64,000 nt of DNA from Dendrolimus kikuchii (taxonomy: Eukaryota; Arthropoda; Insecta; Lepidoptera; Lasiocampidae), in the NCBI GenBank assembly GCA_019925095.2, contig CM034414.1:5566501-5630500 (forward strand). The letters are read 5' to 3'. Position numbers and translations under genes: made by a program. The notes under the pieces are model-generated. The model was given only the letters and a program-made list of their open reading frames with translations. It was not told the DNA's origin and did no database searches. Position 1 is the first letter of the stretch; every line of letters begins with the position of its first letter. This document shows, in pieces, positions 31,943 through 43,322 of the stretch.

Positions 31943-32329
31943 ATTTCTTTGTGAAACGTTCCTTATGATTTTGTAATAGAGATGTATCGTAAGTAAATTC
32001 TGACTACGCGAGCGATATAGCGATGAGTAAACACGAACATTGTATATAAGTGTATCTAATTGCTACGTGTGTAAAGCGTTTTAAGAATATAAATAAAGAA
32101 AAATATAAGTGACTTTGTATCGGCACAACCAACTTTAGTTTTAATGGAAATTATTTAATAGTTGTAATGAAAAAAATCGTTGTACATTTTTATAATTAAA
32201 ATATTGAATAGGTTAAGTATTAAATAAATTTGTTCATAAATGTTTAATTGTACTATATTTGTGTTATATTGCGGACTGGTTTAGTGGTCTGATTAAATAT
32301 ATCTTCAAAAAGGCATTATCTTTGCATCC
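31943..32329. other. No feature seen
   Basis: AT-rich; TACGCGAGCGATATAGCGA near 32006 is the reverse of the CGCTATCTCGC repeat motif noted at 7390. Confidence 0.35.
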
Positions 32330-32545
32330 TATTTTTTTTTATTGCCTGAAGTAAGCAAACAGGCAGACGGCCCACCTGATGGAAAGTGATTACCGTCGCC
32401 TATAGACGTTGGCAAAACCATGGGTCTCGCCAACGCGTTGCTGACCTCTAAGAAACTTTATAATGCCCTTCTTAAAAAACCCCATATAACGCAAGGGGAA
32501 AACTGTGGCGGGAAATTCCCTCCAGATCATCGTTGTACGCGTACT
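32330..32545 (-). mobile_element. LINE-B 3' end
   Basis: TTTTATTGCCTGAAGTAAGC, GGCAGACGGCCCACCTGATG, GACCTCTAAGAAACTTTATA and GGCGGGAAATTCCCTCCAG match 13838-14060. The ORF end is degraded. Confidence 0.6.
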
Positions 32546-32671
32546 ATATAGTTATTTAACTCGCTAGTGCATTATCATGTTTTTGAAGGTTGACAGAATT
32601 TACTTAAGTACGACAAGTCTACGAACCTGAACAAGAACAAGGGCCCGGGCAGTTAAATCAATTGAGATATG

Positions 32672-32905
32672 CGCCAGATGGTAGGGCATTTGCCCGTCTG
32701 GATGGCTAGCATCCCTGGTCTAGAGTATGCCGCCATAACAACCTTGAATTCTGTTCTGGCATTAGTGGCTAGTTTCCAATCTCCCTTAAGAGAGCAGCAG
32801 CGCATTTGTAGCACCTTTGGTGTTGCAAATGTACATAAGCGATGGTAACCGCTTTCCTTCAAGTGGGCCGTCTGCCTGTCTGCTGAACTCGTGCAATAAA
32901 AAAAG
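32672..32905 (+). mobile_element. SINE-A copy, 5'-truncated
   Basis: Starts at the GGTAGGGCATTTGCCCG block and ends CTGCTGAACTCGTGCAATAAAAAAA. Confidence 0.75.
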
Positions 32906-32914
32906 TATGAATTA

Positions 32915-32968
32915 GTATTATTCTAATTGTGTAAAAAGCGATCTCTTCTAGACAACCCGTGGCAAAAA
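32915..32968 (-). mobile_element. LINE 3' tail fragment
   Basis: AGTATTATTCTAATTGTG, AAAAAGCGATCTCTTCTAGACAACCCG, a remnant of the hairpin LINE tail. The following TATTGCTGATTAGGAGT also follows the copy at 4680. Confidence 0.45.
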
Positions 32969-33009
32969 TATTGCTGATTAGGAGTGGCGATGGCGGTATA
33001 CATAATTAT

Positions 33010-33481
33010 TGTACGATTACGACCGAGGTGCCGACAAAGGCAAATTCACACCTGCAGCCCTGTAGAAACACGTTTTATTACCCTTTCGGCATTTGGACTT
33101 CTTTTTTTTACTTTGTGTTTAAAATTTGTGATTAGAAAAACAGCCCATTGTGTATTGTAATCTTTTACGACAATCATTAGCTAGGTGTGAGTCTAGGAAA
33201 TTCAGTCACGCGGCCGAGCAGACATATTGCATCCGTGCATTATAAAGCAATGCCTCGATTGATGGACGAGGCAGTCGAGCGATAACCACAAGCGGAGCAA
33301 GAGTTGTGTACATTTGGTGATCTATTTAGTGACGGACTTTGCGCGGGTTATTGAATCGTGCATTACGTTTGGACTGGTTGTGTTCAGTTATATTTGTATC
33401 AGTGTTATACGTATTTGTATAGTTCTAATAAACTCTAATAATTCCAACGGCATTTTAATTCGAGTCCTGCAACTCGTAACA
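33010..33481 (+). mobile_element. Probable solo LTR, copy 1
   Basis: TGTACGATTACGACC start and CAACTCGTAACA end, with TATA-like GCATTATAAAGCAATGCC and AATAAACTC poly(A) signal in LTR-like order. Strongly similar to 58538-58967. It carries about 35 extra bases after TGCCTCG. No gag-pol beside it. Confidence 0.65.
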
Positions 33482-33917
33482 ATATAATAGAAACTTACCT
33501 CGTTGGCATACACGTAAAATAACGAAATAACAATTGTGAACAAAATTAGACAAACATTTGATACGTACGTATGAATATATTAGCTACATATACTGAAATT
33601 GCTAAAATATTGCAATCCTAATCATGAAATGACTGCCAATCCGGATAATCGTGAATCCGTATAACTGAGGTCCGGATAATGGAGTCTCCACTGTATGTGC
33701 AAAAAATTAAAGCCTATAGCCGCCGCTTTCGCATTGTATTACGAATATGACAAGTGACAAAATAAAATAGAACTTTATGCCATGTTTTACACCAACCTGT
33801 ATATTTAGCCACGTGTCAGTTTCACTAAGCCATTCTCTAAACGCGGCTGCTTTAGGCCCCTGTTCACACATAACCTATATTTAAAAAGAAAATTATATAT
33901 ATTTTATATAGGCAGTA
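33482..33917. other. No feature seen
   Basis: AT-rich intergenic sequence. 33600-33700 (CATGAAATGACTGCC..., CCGGATAATGGAGTCTCCA) resembles the CCGGATTAGCC...GAGTCTCTATTG pair near 24755 and 25110, a scattered repeat. Confidence 0.35.
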
Positions 33918-34288
33918 GGGTGGCGCAAAAAAATCGTCAATTTTTTTTTTTTTTGAGTCGCGAGTGAAAAAATTATAGTTTTTGATGTTTTAAGACCCTC
34001 CAAAGGAAACCTCAAAAAAATTTTTAAGAGGTCGCTTCAAATTTTTTAAGATTTCAAAAATCGCCAGAACCTGGTTTTTTTATTCAATTTTTTTTCTCGT
34101 TAGGGTATAATCTTATAGACCAAAAAATAATAAGTTTTTGAAAATTTCAGTTCAAAATTTGAATTTTAAATGTCACTTACAATTTTTTTTAATGTATTAG
34201 TTGCATTACTCACTCGAAAAAAACTAAAGTAATGCACTTTTTCACTCGAGACTCAAAAAAAAAATCGGTTTTTTGCACTACCCTAATA
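33918..34288. mobile_element. TIR MITE, about 370 bp
   Basis: Left end GTAGGGTGGCGCAAAAAAAT; right end reversed TAGGGTAGTGCAAAAAACCG. A/T-rich body with AAAAATCG and GAGTCGCGAG motifs, and GTGAAAAA near both ends. No transposase; superfamily not assigned. Confidence 0.6.
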
Positions 34289-36118
34289 GGTAGGTACTCT
34301 TCATTTGCGAGTCTAAATCGCAAACTACCATTTTATTCAACTCTGTCCAAATTATTTATTAATTTATATACAAGTTTTGTTTTATTTTTATTTATGTTTA
34401 TTATATTCAGCTTTAAACCGATGTTGTAATTTATTTGTGTAATTTCTACTATGGGAGACAAGTACTAGGAACGAAAAAGACCTACTAAATAACACAAGTA
34501 TGTATAGCTCCTATTATATGACTAGATGGCGCCACAGGACACTTTTATCTCTATTTGACTTTTCGCTATTTATAACATATTTTTACATCAAATAAAAACA
34601 AAAAAACTTACTAAAAACCTTTTCAAATAATGAAACATAAAGACACGAGAGAAGAATGACTTGTGGCGCTAGATGATCATTGATTATGTAGGACTTAAGA
34701 GCTTTAGAGAGTGAAGTCTTTTATAGGTCGATTAGTTCTTCTTCATTTTTCTTTATTCATAAAAAACAGAAACACAAACAGCTGTGTTGTGATAAATTAT
34801 TTTTAAGTTTTCTTCACACTGCTACCAATATAACTGTAGTGATATCGACGAAGATTTTGTATCGTATCATGGGAAGATATCAAATGTAATATTCTTTATA
34901 TAGCCATCTTATTATTGACTACATCTATGGTCTAGTGAGCTATGCTACAGCATGTCTGTTATATACAGATTCCGGATTGTATTCTTAGGACTTTTCGTTA
35001 CTTACTTTAGCATGAGTGCCTGCTATTGCGAGGCTTCTAAGTTATTCGTTGCATATATATCGCATAATACAAAAGTAACTCATTGCAATTTACCATTTTG
35101 GAACAAATACCAAAATATCCTCGAATTTTAATTTAAAAAAAACCAGCAAAATATATTTTAGCAATTATTCTGTACCTACCTTTGTGAGAAAATATAGTTA
35201 TTTTTTTCTTACAAAATTTAACTGCGATTTAAAAACATGTTTCTTGTAGTTATATAAAGTAAATCATTTTTTATCTGATATAAATAGTCATACAAATAGT
35301 GAGAAAATATTTAAATTTAAATTATTTTTTTAACAAAATTCAATCAGAGTAAATAATTTTTTTTATTAAATTTTTCCTATTGTATCGTTGTTATTTGACT
35401 ACAGATAAATTGGTAGTACTGTACTCGTTTAAATCATAGTATTGAATGAAGTGTATTTAAGACGTTTTGGTGCAAAAATGTGTTCTGAATGATAAAAGTT
35501 TGTTTTTAAGATTTAAAAAATATTTTATTTCTAATTTTTTTCGTTTTCTGAAATATTTTGGTCTATCCAAAAGAGTAATTTTTTATTATTATTTACGAGT
35601 TTGTAATTAATAACAGTTTTATTTAATTTAGAATTATTTTTTCTTCTCTTTTAACACATGAAGCGATTGTGTACACACATTCTTTGTGTTGAAAATGATT
35701 TAAATTCGTGAAATGTTACACTGCTTTATCGTCTCAAGCATTGTTACGCACAAAAATTTAATTGTTGCGAAGAAAAAATAGTTAATATATATGCCTAAAA
35801 TTTATTTTTGGTTTTATAATTTGAATAGACTAAAATATTTTATTTATTTATATAAAAAACACTGTAATTCTAAAATGGGTCTTTACGGGATGAATATACA
35901 ATTTTGTAAATATTTTTTTGTAATATATAGAAAAATATAAGTATACATATAAATATAGTTAGTCTAATTTGCATTATGATAATTACTATTGTATTATATA
36001 AGGAAAGTGGAATAAGAAAAAAATGAATTAATTTCTTTTGTCAAATAAAAAGAAAAAAATTGTAACTTTGTATTTTTTGTTTTACCCTAAAAATCCTATT
36101 GCTGCAATTTTTGTAATC
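34289..36118. other. Very AT-rich intergenic DNA
   Basis: No gene, RNA or repeat recognised. Composition is markedly AT-rich from 35100 to 36060 with long A and T runs; possibly distal Dll 3' UTR or plain intergenic sequence. Confidence 0.4.
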
Positions 36119-36297
36119 TTATACTAATATATAAAGCTGAAGAGTTTGTTGGTTTGAACGCGCTAATCTCAGGAACTACTGGTCTGATTTGAAAAATTCT
36201 TTCAGTGTTAGATAGCCCATTTATCGAAGAAGGCTATAGGCTATATATCATCACACTAACACTAATAGGAACGAAGCACCAATGAAGAATGTTTCGT
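36119..36297 (+). mobile_element. Helitron type 1, 3' end lost
   Basis: TATACTAATATATAAAGCTG through AACGAAGCACCAATGAAG; then unrelated sequence (GTAACAGATTCGTGCATTAC) instead of the CTAG end. Confidence 0.65.
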
Positions 36298-36639
36298 AAC
36301 AGATTCGTGCATTACATCAGTGAATGAGGAGAACCGAGCATTACATCGGTGAGGGAGTAAACCAAGGCATTACAGTTCGCAACTTGTAGTGATACAAACT
36401 GTAATATTTTGATGCAACTTGTAACAACGACATCTTCTTCTGACGTTGTGGAATCAATAAATGCTTCGTTACAGGCTCGTCAGTCCGGAAGGCAGTATTG
36501 TAATGTAATGCTCCAAATCAAATCATAAATGTTACATTACAGGCGAATGCTCGCGGTTAGGGAGCACCCTTACATAAAAATTAAATGAGCTTGTTTATTG
36601 CGCAATGATAAACTAACTGATGAACGAATTTTCATGAAA
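36298..36639. other. Possible LTR remnant
   Basis: Repeated CATTACATC/CATTACAG motifs, AATCAATAAATGCTTCG and GTTACAGGCTCGTCAG. The poly(A)-signal-like site and TGTAACAACG suggest a degraded LTR, but no pair was found. Confidence 0.25.
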
Positions 36640-36745
36640 TTAAAGGGGGTGACCTGTATTGGGTGGAGGAGCGAGATGGAATGCTCCTCCATCTGTTAGG
36701 ACGATCTTCCAGCGAGGCTAATGTTGTACCTTGCAGGCGTAGGCC
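36640..36745 (-). repeat. GC-rich LINE-derived repeat piece
   Basis: GGGTGGAGGAGCGAGATGG, AATGCTCCTCCATC and CTTGCAGGCGTAG match 27640-27735 closely, on the same strand. Confidence 0.5.
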
Positions 36746-37042
36746 CATCTGAAATTTTATATATATTCTTTGTATGTTTCGGGAAACGTTTGTGACATCA
36801 ATTATTGCACAGCGCCATCTATTGGCTTGTAAATGTTCCACTACAAAATTATGGTATAAATAACCATTTTCCAATAATTAAGATAGAGCAGGACCTCAAT
36901 TCTGTTGTTAGAATAGTGTCCAGAATTACCGTTCACTGTCCTAATAATGGCACGATAATAATTTTTTTTTTTCTAAAAATTAACCATTATAGTGCTATTA
37001 TCTCACTTGTGAACGACCATTCTGACACTATTGTGATAACAT

Positions 37043-37283
37043 TCGACGGCCTCTGTGGTTGAGCGGGTTAAGCCTTTGCTGGCCTACCTCACTGCAACGC
37101 AGAGGCTCCGGGTTTGATTCCTGGTATAGTAAAATTCGGAAAAGTATTTTCTCCGTTATTTACTATGGTCTGGGTGTCTGGGATCGGCCCCAGACTAGTC
37201 CGTTTTGTATACCCATAACACAAGCGAAACTTGCTTAATTTGGGGATATACAATATGTGTGTTTGTCTGCCGATTAAAAAAAA
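37043..37283 (+). mobile_element. tRNA-derived SINE (family G), full length
   Basis: GACGGCCTCTGTGGTTGAGC (A-box-like) and CTCCGGGTTTGATTCC (B-box-like) are spaced as in a tRNA. The body includes GGTCTGGGTGTCTGGGATCG and ends TGTCTGCCGATT plus A9. Best copy of the family; the others are at 17583 and 48815. Confidence 0.8.
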
Positions 37284-37534
37284 ACAGTATACTTTAACGA
37301 TGTACCAACTTCATCGTTCGTTTCATTCGTTCATTTAACATGCACACCTTATTTAGCTAGATGGCGTTGAGCGGTTAAAAAGCAGTAGTAGTGAGTCGAC
37401 CACTGCAATGTGTGCGTTTCGCAAAAACCAAAACGAATACCTAATAATCAAAACAAACTTAATACCAAACAGAAACATTGATTACTTAATCAATACCACA
37501 AAAAACCTCTGATTTGCAAGTGCTAGACTTTTTT

Positions 37535-38035
37535 TTCAACCAGGGGAAATCCGTTTGACGACTAAGCCGCGACAGGCACAGAAGCCTGGGGGGATAACTC
37601 GCGAGCCGTGTTTTGAATTCGCCAGATCGGGGGTGGCGCTGAGGTGCCCAGTCAGAACTGGTGCCACGCTATTGCCACTCCCCAGTTAGGGATACCCACT
37701 AAAACCCCTGGGTGTTCCGTCCTGCGACTTATGCCAGGGCTACGGATATATGACCTAGCCTCTCCGCAGCCCTGGCAGGCGTGGGCCTCGTAAGGCGACT
37801 TCCATTGCCGGGGGACTACTTTTGTCCCCCGGCATCTTCATTGTCCACTCTGACGTGGGGCGGTTTGTAACGCGCCCCACGGGAGGACAGATGAGCGCTC
37901 TCATCTCAACGGCATATGCGGGTGAGACCCCTATACCCCGAGGGGCCCCACCCGCGCGCAAGTGCTAGGCCTAGCTGAACTCCACGCACGAAGGCGTCTG
38001 GTAAGTACCATCCCCATTCGTTGGCGTGTGATTCC
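37535..38035 (-). repeat. GC-rich block, probably LINE 5' region
   Basis: A 500-bp GC-rich island (GGGGTGGCGCTGAGGTGCCC, GGCAGGCGTGGGCCTCG, GGGGCCCCACCCGCGC) in AT-rich DNA. It resembles the 5' UTR of R1-type LINEs of moths in style, from memory. No intact ORF. The strand is not established. Confidence 0.35.
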
Positions 38036-38340
38036 GGGTTGAAAAAAGGTGTTTGCGCAATTTATGTGCTGTTTACTTGTATGATCAAAAATAAATATAG
38101 TTTTGATACATTTTATTGGTGCCGAAATCCGGGACCGGACCAGGGACCTTTAGATTCATAGTGAATTAAAGGAAGCTGCAACACCAGGGGCGTTGGCAAC
38201 TATTGTCTAAACGATAAAGCACGAGCAAAGGAACTAATTCCATCCATGGGCCTTAGGCCGTTGAAGCCTTCTCCAACCGGCTAGTTGAGGTAAGTATGGA
38301 GACTGAGATTCCCTCAGATGTTTTACAGTACCTGGTAGCA
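38036..38340 (+). mobile_element. Probable LTR-retrotransposon leader (BEL/Pao-like)
   Basis: An AATAAATATAG poly(A)-like site is followed by ATTGGTGCCGAAATCCGGGA, which looks like an LTR end plus primer binding site of BEL/Pao-type elements (from memory). No gag-pol follows, so it is a fragment. Confidence 0.35.
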
Positions 38341-38705
38341 AACTTGTCGCCACACACCTTTGATTTCTCTACAAAGCTACCGGGAAAATGCTTAGGTTTT
38401 TAATGCAGACTATAAAAGTCGTTCAGATCGTTCGAGAGCTTGCATGGAGGTAGAAGTAGTCAACACGTAAAGTCCTTTGCCAATGTCAGGACCTACCTAA
38501 ATGGAGTTTATGAGAACAAAAAAAATAAAATGATCTGTGTTGTTAAAAAGGGTTTCATTGGTGACTTTTTTAACTGCTTTTATATATTTTTTTTTTCAAA
38601 TCAAATAATAATGATCATAAAAAAGATGATAGGATTGTTCCATAGCCTCACATGTTTTAGCCTCTAGGGCGTGCAAAATGTTGCGGATATTACAATTTAT
38701 TTTTT

Positions 38706-39015
38706 TATTTTATTGCAGGAGTTCAGCAGACAGGCAGACGGCCCTCTTGATGGAAAGCGATTACCATCCCCTATGCACATTTGCTACACTAAACGTGCTA
38801 CAAATGCGCTGCTGCTCTCGTAAGGGAGACTGGAACCTGGTCACTAATGCCGGAACACAACTCCAGGTTGTTATGGTGACATACTTTAGACCAGGGGTGG
38901 TAGCCATCCAGTCGGGCAAATGCCCTACCACCTGGCTGTGGGTTGTTAAGTCGCCTCTTACGACAGGCCGCCCGGCCGCAGGAAATTGTATTCTTTCTCC
39001 GTTCCTGCACGGATA
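38706..39015 (-). mobile_element. SINE-A copy, full length
   Basis: TATTGCAGGAGTTCAGCAG to TTCCTGCACGGATA in reverse. ATTACAATTTA before and ATACAATTAA after may be the target duplication. Confidence 0.8.
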
Positions 39016-39523
39016 AAAATACAATTAATAATTCTTATCGATTCAGTCAGTACTAATATTACATTAATATTAAAATGTTATTTTTTTGTTTAATGTTTAA
39101 TACCTACGTTATCTTACGGCTTAAGATGACGTATTAAATCTTCGCCATTATACATTAAGGTCAGTTTTCAATATACATAAAACGATTCGTGAAACAGAAA
39201 TTGAATATTATCAATTCCACCGTGCAGCGGCCAGATGGCGTGGCCAACAAAAAACACCTTTATTTTTCAAAAAACATTTCTATTGTATCAAAAAGTATTA
39301 TACGGGCCCCCTCGACACACAAAGGGTCGTTTTATTATTTTTTAAAAGGGTTCCGTGGGCGGGCACTTCCGTTCTTGCATTCAGGGGCTCGAATTTTGCC
39401 TTTTTATTTTTTTTTCTCTCAAAAATATGACACTTTAACGCATAAGGCGCTCTGTGCATATGGTTTGTTTTTGAGACTTTTTGTACTTTTAGTTCTTATA
39501 ATTATAGAATAGAATAGAATTTA
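39016..39523. other. Unrecognised intergenic DNA
   Basis: No gene. 39300-39385 is GC-richer (GGGCCCCCTCGACACAC, GGGTTCCGTGGGCGGGC), of unknown origin. Its open frame lacks support. Confidence 0.3.
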
Positions 39524-39856
39524 TATATTAATACGTGAAGCAAAAACTTTGTACGCCTTTTTACGAAAATTGCGGGGACGGAGGAGTATGAAATTTCGCA
39601 CACTTATAGTTTATATAGAGAAGAAGCGACGAATGCTAATATTTTTTTTTTTAATTATGCTTAAAAAATACATTAAATCAATAAAAAAAAACATTACACA
39701 CACTACCATGTATATGACACACACACGCATATATACTCTTTTGATTATTGCTCAAGTCAAAATAACAGTGTAGCCTTGGCGAAATCTGTGATTATACAAA
39801 TATAGTCTTTGACATTATTAATTATGGTCGAATTTCGAGCACGGGCGACCACTAGT
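39524..39856 (+). mobile_element. Helitron-like family H, uninterrupted copy
   Basis: Runs from TTAATACGTGAAGCAAAAAC through GGACGGAGGAGTATGAAATTTC to GGGCGACCACTAGT. Two further copies (55925-56705 and 57563-58041) hold a Helitron at the site that reads CACTTATAGTTT here (39601-39612). This copy is thus the empty-site reference. Confidence 0.65.
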
Positions 39857-39857
39857 A

Positions 39858-39965
39858 TACTTTATTGTACAATACAATAATTGAAACAACACACAAAAAT
39901 AGCTTAGAATTAGCTTAGAACAAATGGCAATTTTATCGCTGACAGCGATCTCTTCCACAACCTTG
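39858..39965 (-). mobile_element. LINE 3' tail with hairpin
   Basis: CTTTATTGTACAATAC and ATTTTATCGCTGACAGCGAT then CTCTTCCACAACC, in reverse. Confidence 0.55.
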
Positions 39966-40027
39966 GGATGGAGAGAGAAATATAGCACAAAACCTAAGGC
40001 AATTTTTCTTCCACATTAAAAAAATCT

Positions 40028-40029
40028 AT

Positions 40030-40114
<85 letters not shown>

Positions 40115-40130
40115 CATACACACACATATA
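40028..40130. repeat. (CA)n microsatellite with CAAA interruptions
   Basis: Roughly 100 bp of CA repeats with regularly spaced ACAAACAC interruptions, followed by TATATATAT. Confidence 0.9.
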
Positions 40131-40339
40131 TATATTAAATTTAAAAAATAATTACTGCCAAATTAAAAAAATATATCATTATACTAGCTTGCTAGCTAGC
40201 TATCTTAGCATCGCGGTAAAGCAGAGGAATTCACTAAAAATCAGCGTTGTGTCGGATAAAATTCCGGCACAGCAATAAGCTGAGTGCAACACACGAAATA
40301 AGGCGTACATGTTCTCAAAACTTGTAAGTTTGTATAAAA

Positions 40340-40535
40340 ATCAGTCATTTTCAAAGTAATAAGCATGAAATTGTATACGCCTGCCTTTGTTTAGAAATAA
40401 ATGTATCGACGTTTGTTTGGAAATTCAATCTCTAAGGAGGTGAAAAAGGGGATGAAAGTTTATATGAAAATCCGTCATTTTCAAAGTAATAAGCATGAAA
40501 TTGTGTACAGGTGTATACAATTTCATGCTTACTTT
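40340..40535. repeat. Short direct and inverted repeats
   Basis: CATTTTCAAAGTAATAAGCA plus TGAAATTGT occurs at 40346 and 40468. GTATACAATTTCATGCTTAC at 40511 is its reverse. The stretch is part of a longer repeat with CGAAGCCGCAGGTAG near 41305. Confidence 0.5.
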
Positions 40536-40649
40536 TAGTTACAAGTAAATGTACGTCGTCGTCTTTGAAAATTCAATCGCACGTTTTGGGGCGAGAAGTC
40601 GTTTACTATTTTCGTAGGCGATATTAAAATATTAAATGTTTATTAGTTA

Positions 40650-40850
40650 TTTTTTCTTCTGTGAAGGTGACTTTATTGCCTGGCACTAACGGAAGACCAG
40701 CGTTGGTTGTTATCAACCAGCATTTGCTGAGTTTAGGGCCTGTTCAGAGTTAGTTGACCTTAGGCTTTTATTAAACAGCTTATGTATAATTTCTATTTTA
40801 AATAAGACTAAATAAACGTTATTTTCGAACTTTCTTTCTTTCTATTTAGA
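40650..40850 (+). mobile_element. LINE 3' UTR family F
   Basis: Same ordered blocks as 14938-15140: TTTTCTTCTGTGAAGGTGAC, TGCCTGGCACTAACGGAAGA, GTTCAGAGTTAGTTGACC, then TAAATAAACG and CTTTCTTTCT tail. Confidence 0.55.
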
Positions 40851-41560
40851 CAATAACCGCATTGACATGTTTACATTGAACCAAAATTCAAAAACTCGCC
40901 TACGAGTATGTCATACGATAATCGTAAGTTAACTATCAACAAGAGTTTTGTTTACACTACGACACTAATCGCATTGAGATATTTGTATGACATTTTTTAA
41001 AGTTCATACGAGTATCGTACAAATCAATTTGAACCGATTTGAATGCGAGACATGTCATTTGAGCTCGGTGATGAGCACGGTACTTTATTTACACATAGAG
41101 GTCAATATTCAATGACTAGGTGATTATTGCCCTTCTACGTACGATATCGTATGTTTAGTTTACTTGATCATATCTTTTTTCTTATTTCGACAATCGTATC
41201 TTCGAGGCAAGAAACTCTCTCCATGTAAATGGCCCTAAAGGGGGTGGAAAAGTGGTGAAAGTTTGCATTAAATATGACTATTTTTTAATCTACGCGAGCG
41301 AAGCCGCAGGTAGTAGCTTGTATTATAATATGGTTGATGGTATAGCACTAGATTCTTAGCTAAAGCAACGATATTTTACGCAGAGGCGGCTTGAAAGTGA
41401 AGTCACTCGAATGTTTCTTAGCAATTTGAAATATTTTACGTCCTTCTCGTGGTTATATTCTGGCTCATTCGGAATATGCTTTGTACAAGCCGCATTTTTA
41501 ATGTGGGTATTTTTACCACGTAAAATATTATAGTTTTGTATGCAAGAAATATTAACTTGA
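40851..41560. other. Unrecognised; Helitron-like end near 41320
   Basis: No gene. CTACGCGAGCGAAGCCGCAG at 41292 resembles the CGCGGACGAAGTCGCGGGC ending of Helitrons here. The rest is not recognised. Confidence 0.3.
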
Positions 41561-41713
41561 AAGTGTTTTTCAATCTTTTTTATGCTGGTTCCCCTTAGTA
41601 TGTAAAATATTTTGGGACCCCCAAGCCAAATCCTTCACTGTTTCCAATTTGTATTTTAGTATTTCATAATGCAAAGTAGTATATAATGTAACGTAATAAC
41701 ATATATGTATTAA

Positions 41714-42023
41714 TCTATACTAATATTATAAAGAGGAAAGATTTGTATTTTTGTATGTTTCGATGATTTTTGTATGATTTCAAAAATTCTTTCACCATTA
41801 GTATGCTACATTATACCAGATTAATATAGGCTATATTTATTATTAGAAACAATTAGGGATCTCTACTAAAAATTCAATAATGTAACCTAAGGTGTAATAA
41901 AATTATTGTTTGAGTGGATCCGGATATGGTTTACATTCACAATTAGACCCGGTAGGTGGCGCAGGAATCGGGTTCTAGACTTTTCTTTTTTCAGGGCAGG
42001 ACAACGTCTGCCGGAACCGCTAG
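41714..42023 (+). mobile_element. Chimeric Helitron
   Basis: The 5' end TCTATACTAATATTATAAAG belongs to type 2, while the last 120 bp (CCCGGTAGGTGGCGC...GTCTGCCGGAACCGCTAG) belong to the type 3 family. TC after A and CTAG before T are intact, so the mosaic behaves as one element. Confidence 0.65.
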
Positions 42024-42188
42024 TGTATAATATTTTCATAATTAAATTACATAAAAAAGAGTCTGAGGTTGACAAATATTAAGATTTTTTTTTGCCAGAC
42101 GTGTTGCTGGGAAGTTTCTGGCCACTTCTTCTACTCAAAAATCGATAACACGTCTCGAAGAGGTATACATAGAATATAAAGTAGATTA

Positions 42189-42210
42189 CTACTACTAGTA
42201 CTAGTAGTAG
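42189..42210. repeat. Perfect 22-bp palindrome
   Basis: CTACTACTAGT followed at once by ACTAGTAGTAG, with no spacer. A second palindrome (TTTTTAACTTATAAGTTAAAAA) starts about 5 bp after it. Confidence 0.85.
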
Positions 42211-42490
42211 ATTTTTTAACTTATAAGTTAAAAATGTGACTTTCAATAAATTATCTCCAGTGAACCGTAGTTTGAAAAAAACATTTGTATTTGCATTTAA
42301 CTTGAAAAATCGGTTAGATTTAAAATTAAATTCCTAAAACAGAAATATTTTTACATCGATTACATATTAACCTAGTAATGTCTTTTAATCTAACATTTTC
42401 TCAATAAAAATATTTTTTGAACGTTGTTGGTATTTTTACTGAGATTTTGCGACCCCCCGGGGGTCACGACCCACACATTGAAGAACACTG

Positions 42491-43322
42491 ACTTAAACTA
42501 TAGTAGTGTTTTGGTACTCAGAATTGAGTGGTCTTAATTTTTTGTACTGAGTAATCTTTTTCTTACATCTTGCCGAAGAGCTGGTATATTTGTTAGTAAT
42601 AACGTATAATTAATACCTATATTCTTCTTCTTTTCCAATCATGGCTTTGGGTAATTTCTTTTAATCACCAGCTTGTGAAGAGCACGTAGACTCAACATTA
42701 AACAGGTAGACGATGAGTACCAACGAGGATTTTCTTCTTATCCTTTCTGTCTTCGAACAACATATATCGGACATAGCATATGCGCTGCCCAGTTCTCTTG
42801 CCACTTTCCTGCTTGCTGCCGAGAAAGTGGCTATAATGCTAATTTACACGGTTCACTTTTGTCTTTCAATTTGGATGAAGCAACCAAAATGATTCATGTA
42901 ACTATAAAAGTGAGCCACTCATTGTCTTTGAACGCTGACGTATCCTTTCGTCCTGCGCCAAATTGATGCAATTTGATTGAACGGTGTAAAATTAAATTAA
43001 TGTAAGCAAGGGATTACAATCAAACGAAAACATAGAATGAAAAACAGAAAAGAAGTACCATTGAACCTTGTATCATTCGATTGCCCAGTAAAAGCGAACG
43101 AATACCACTCTGGGTAAAATCTTGATCTTTTTTCGAAGCCCAAAGTCCTATATCTAGCAGTAATGATATAAGCACTGTACGTACCTGAGTCTGCAGCTAG
43201 CACTTTTGGAGAACGTTGATATTTTAGTGGGATATCACTTGGAATTTTGTGGCGTGAGGTGTCATTTGTCACTCCAAAATACTGGTTAAATTAATAGGAC
43301 AGGTCTATAAATCCATCATTAG
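42491..43322. other. No feature seen
   Basis: Intergenic DNA; the open frame at 42997-43272 shows no known domain and is weak. Confidence 0.35.

Larger units (their letters stand above)
41561..42490. mobile_element. Likely hAT-type element with nested Helitron
   Basis: Ends AAGTGTTTTTCAATC and (reversed) CAGTGTTCTTCAATG form a terminal repeat like hAT CAGTG ends. GGGACCCCCAAGCC near 41612 and GCGACCCCCCGGGGGTCACG near 42452 add to the resemblance. The target duplication is not clear. A Helitron sits inside at 41714-42023. Confidence 0.4.

Noticed and set aside
34232..34429. Small open frames in the AT-rich 34-36 kb region.
   Set aside because: Low-complexity F/L/I/K-rich products expected by chance in such composition.
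37755..37961. GC-rich minus-strand frame as a host gene.
   Set aside because: No domain, no start context or splice sites, and it is surrounded by retroelement sequence.
40028..40130. Regular CAAACACACACA pattern as a possible CRISPR-like array.
   Set aside because: It is an interrupted CA microsatellite with no distinct spacers, in an animal genome.
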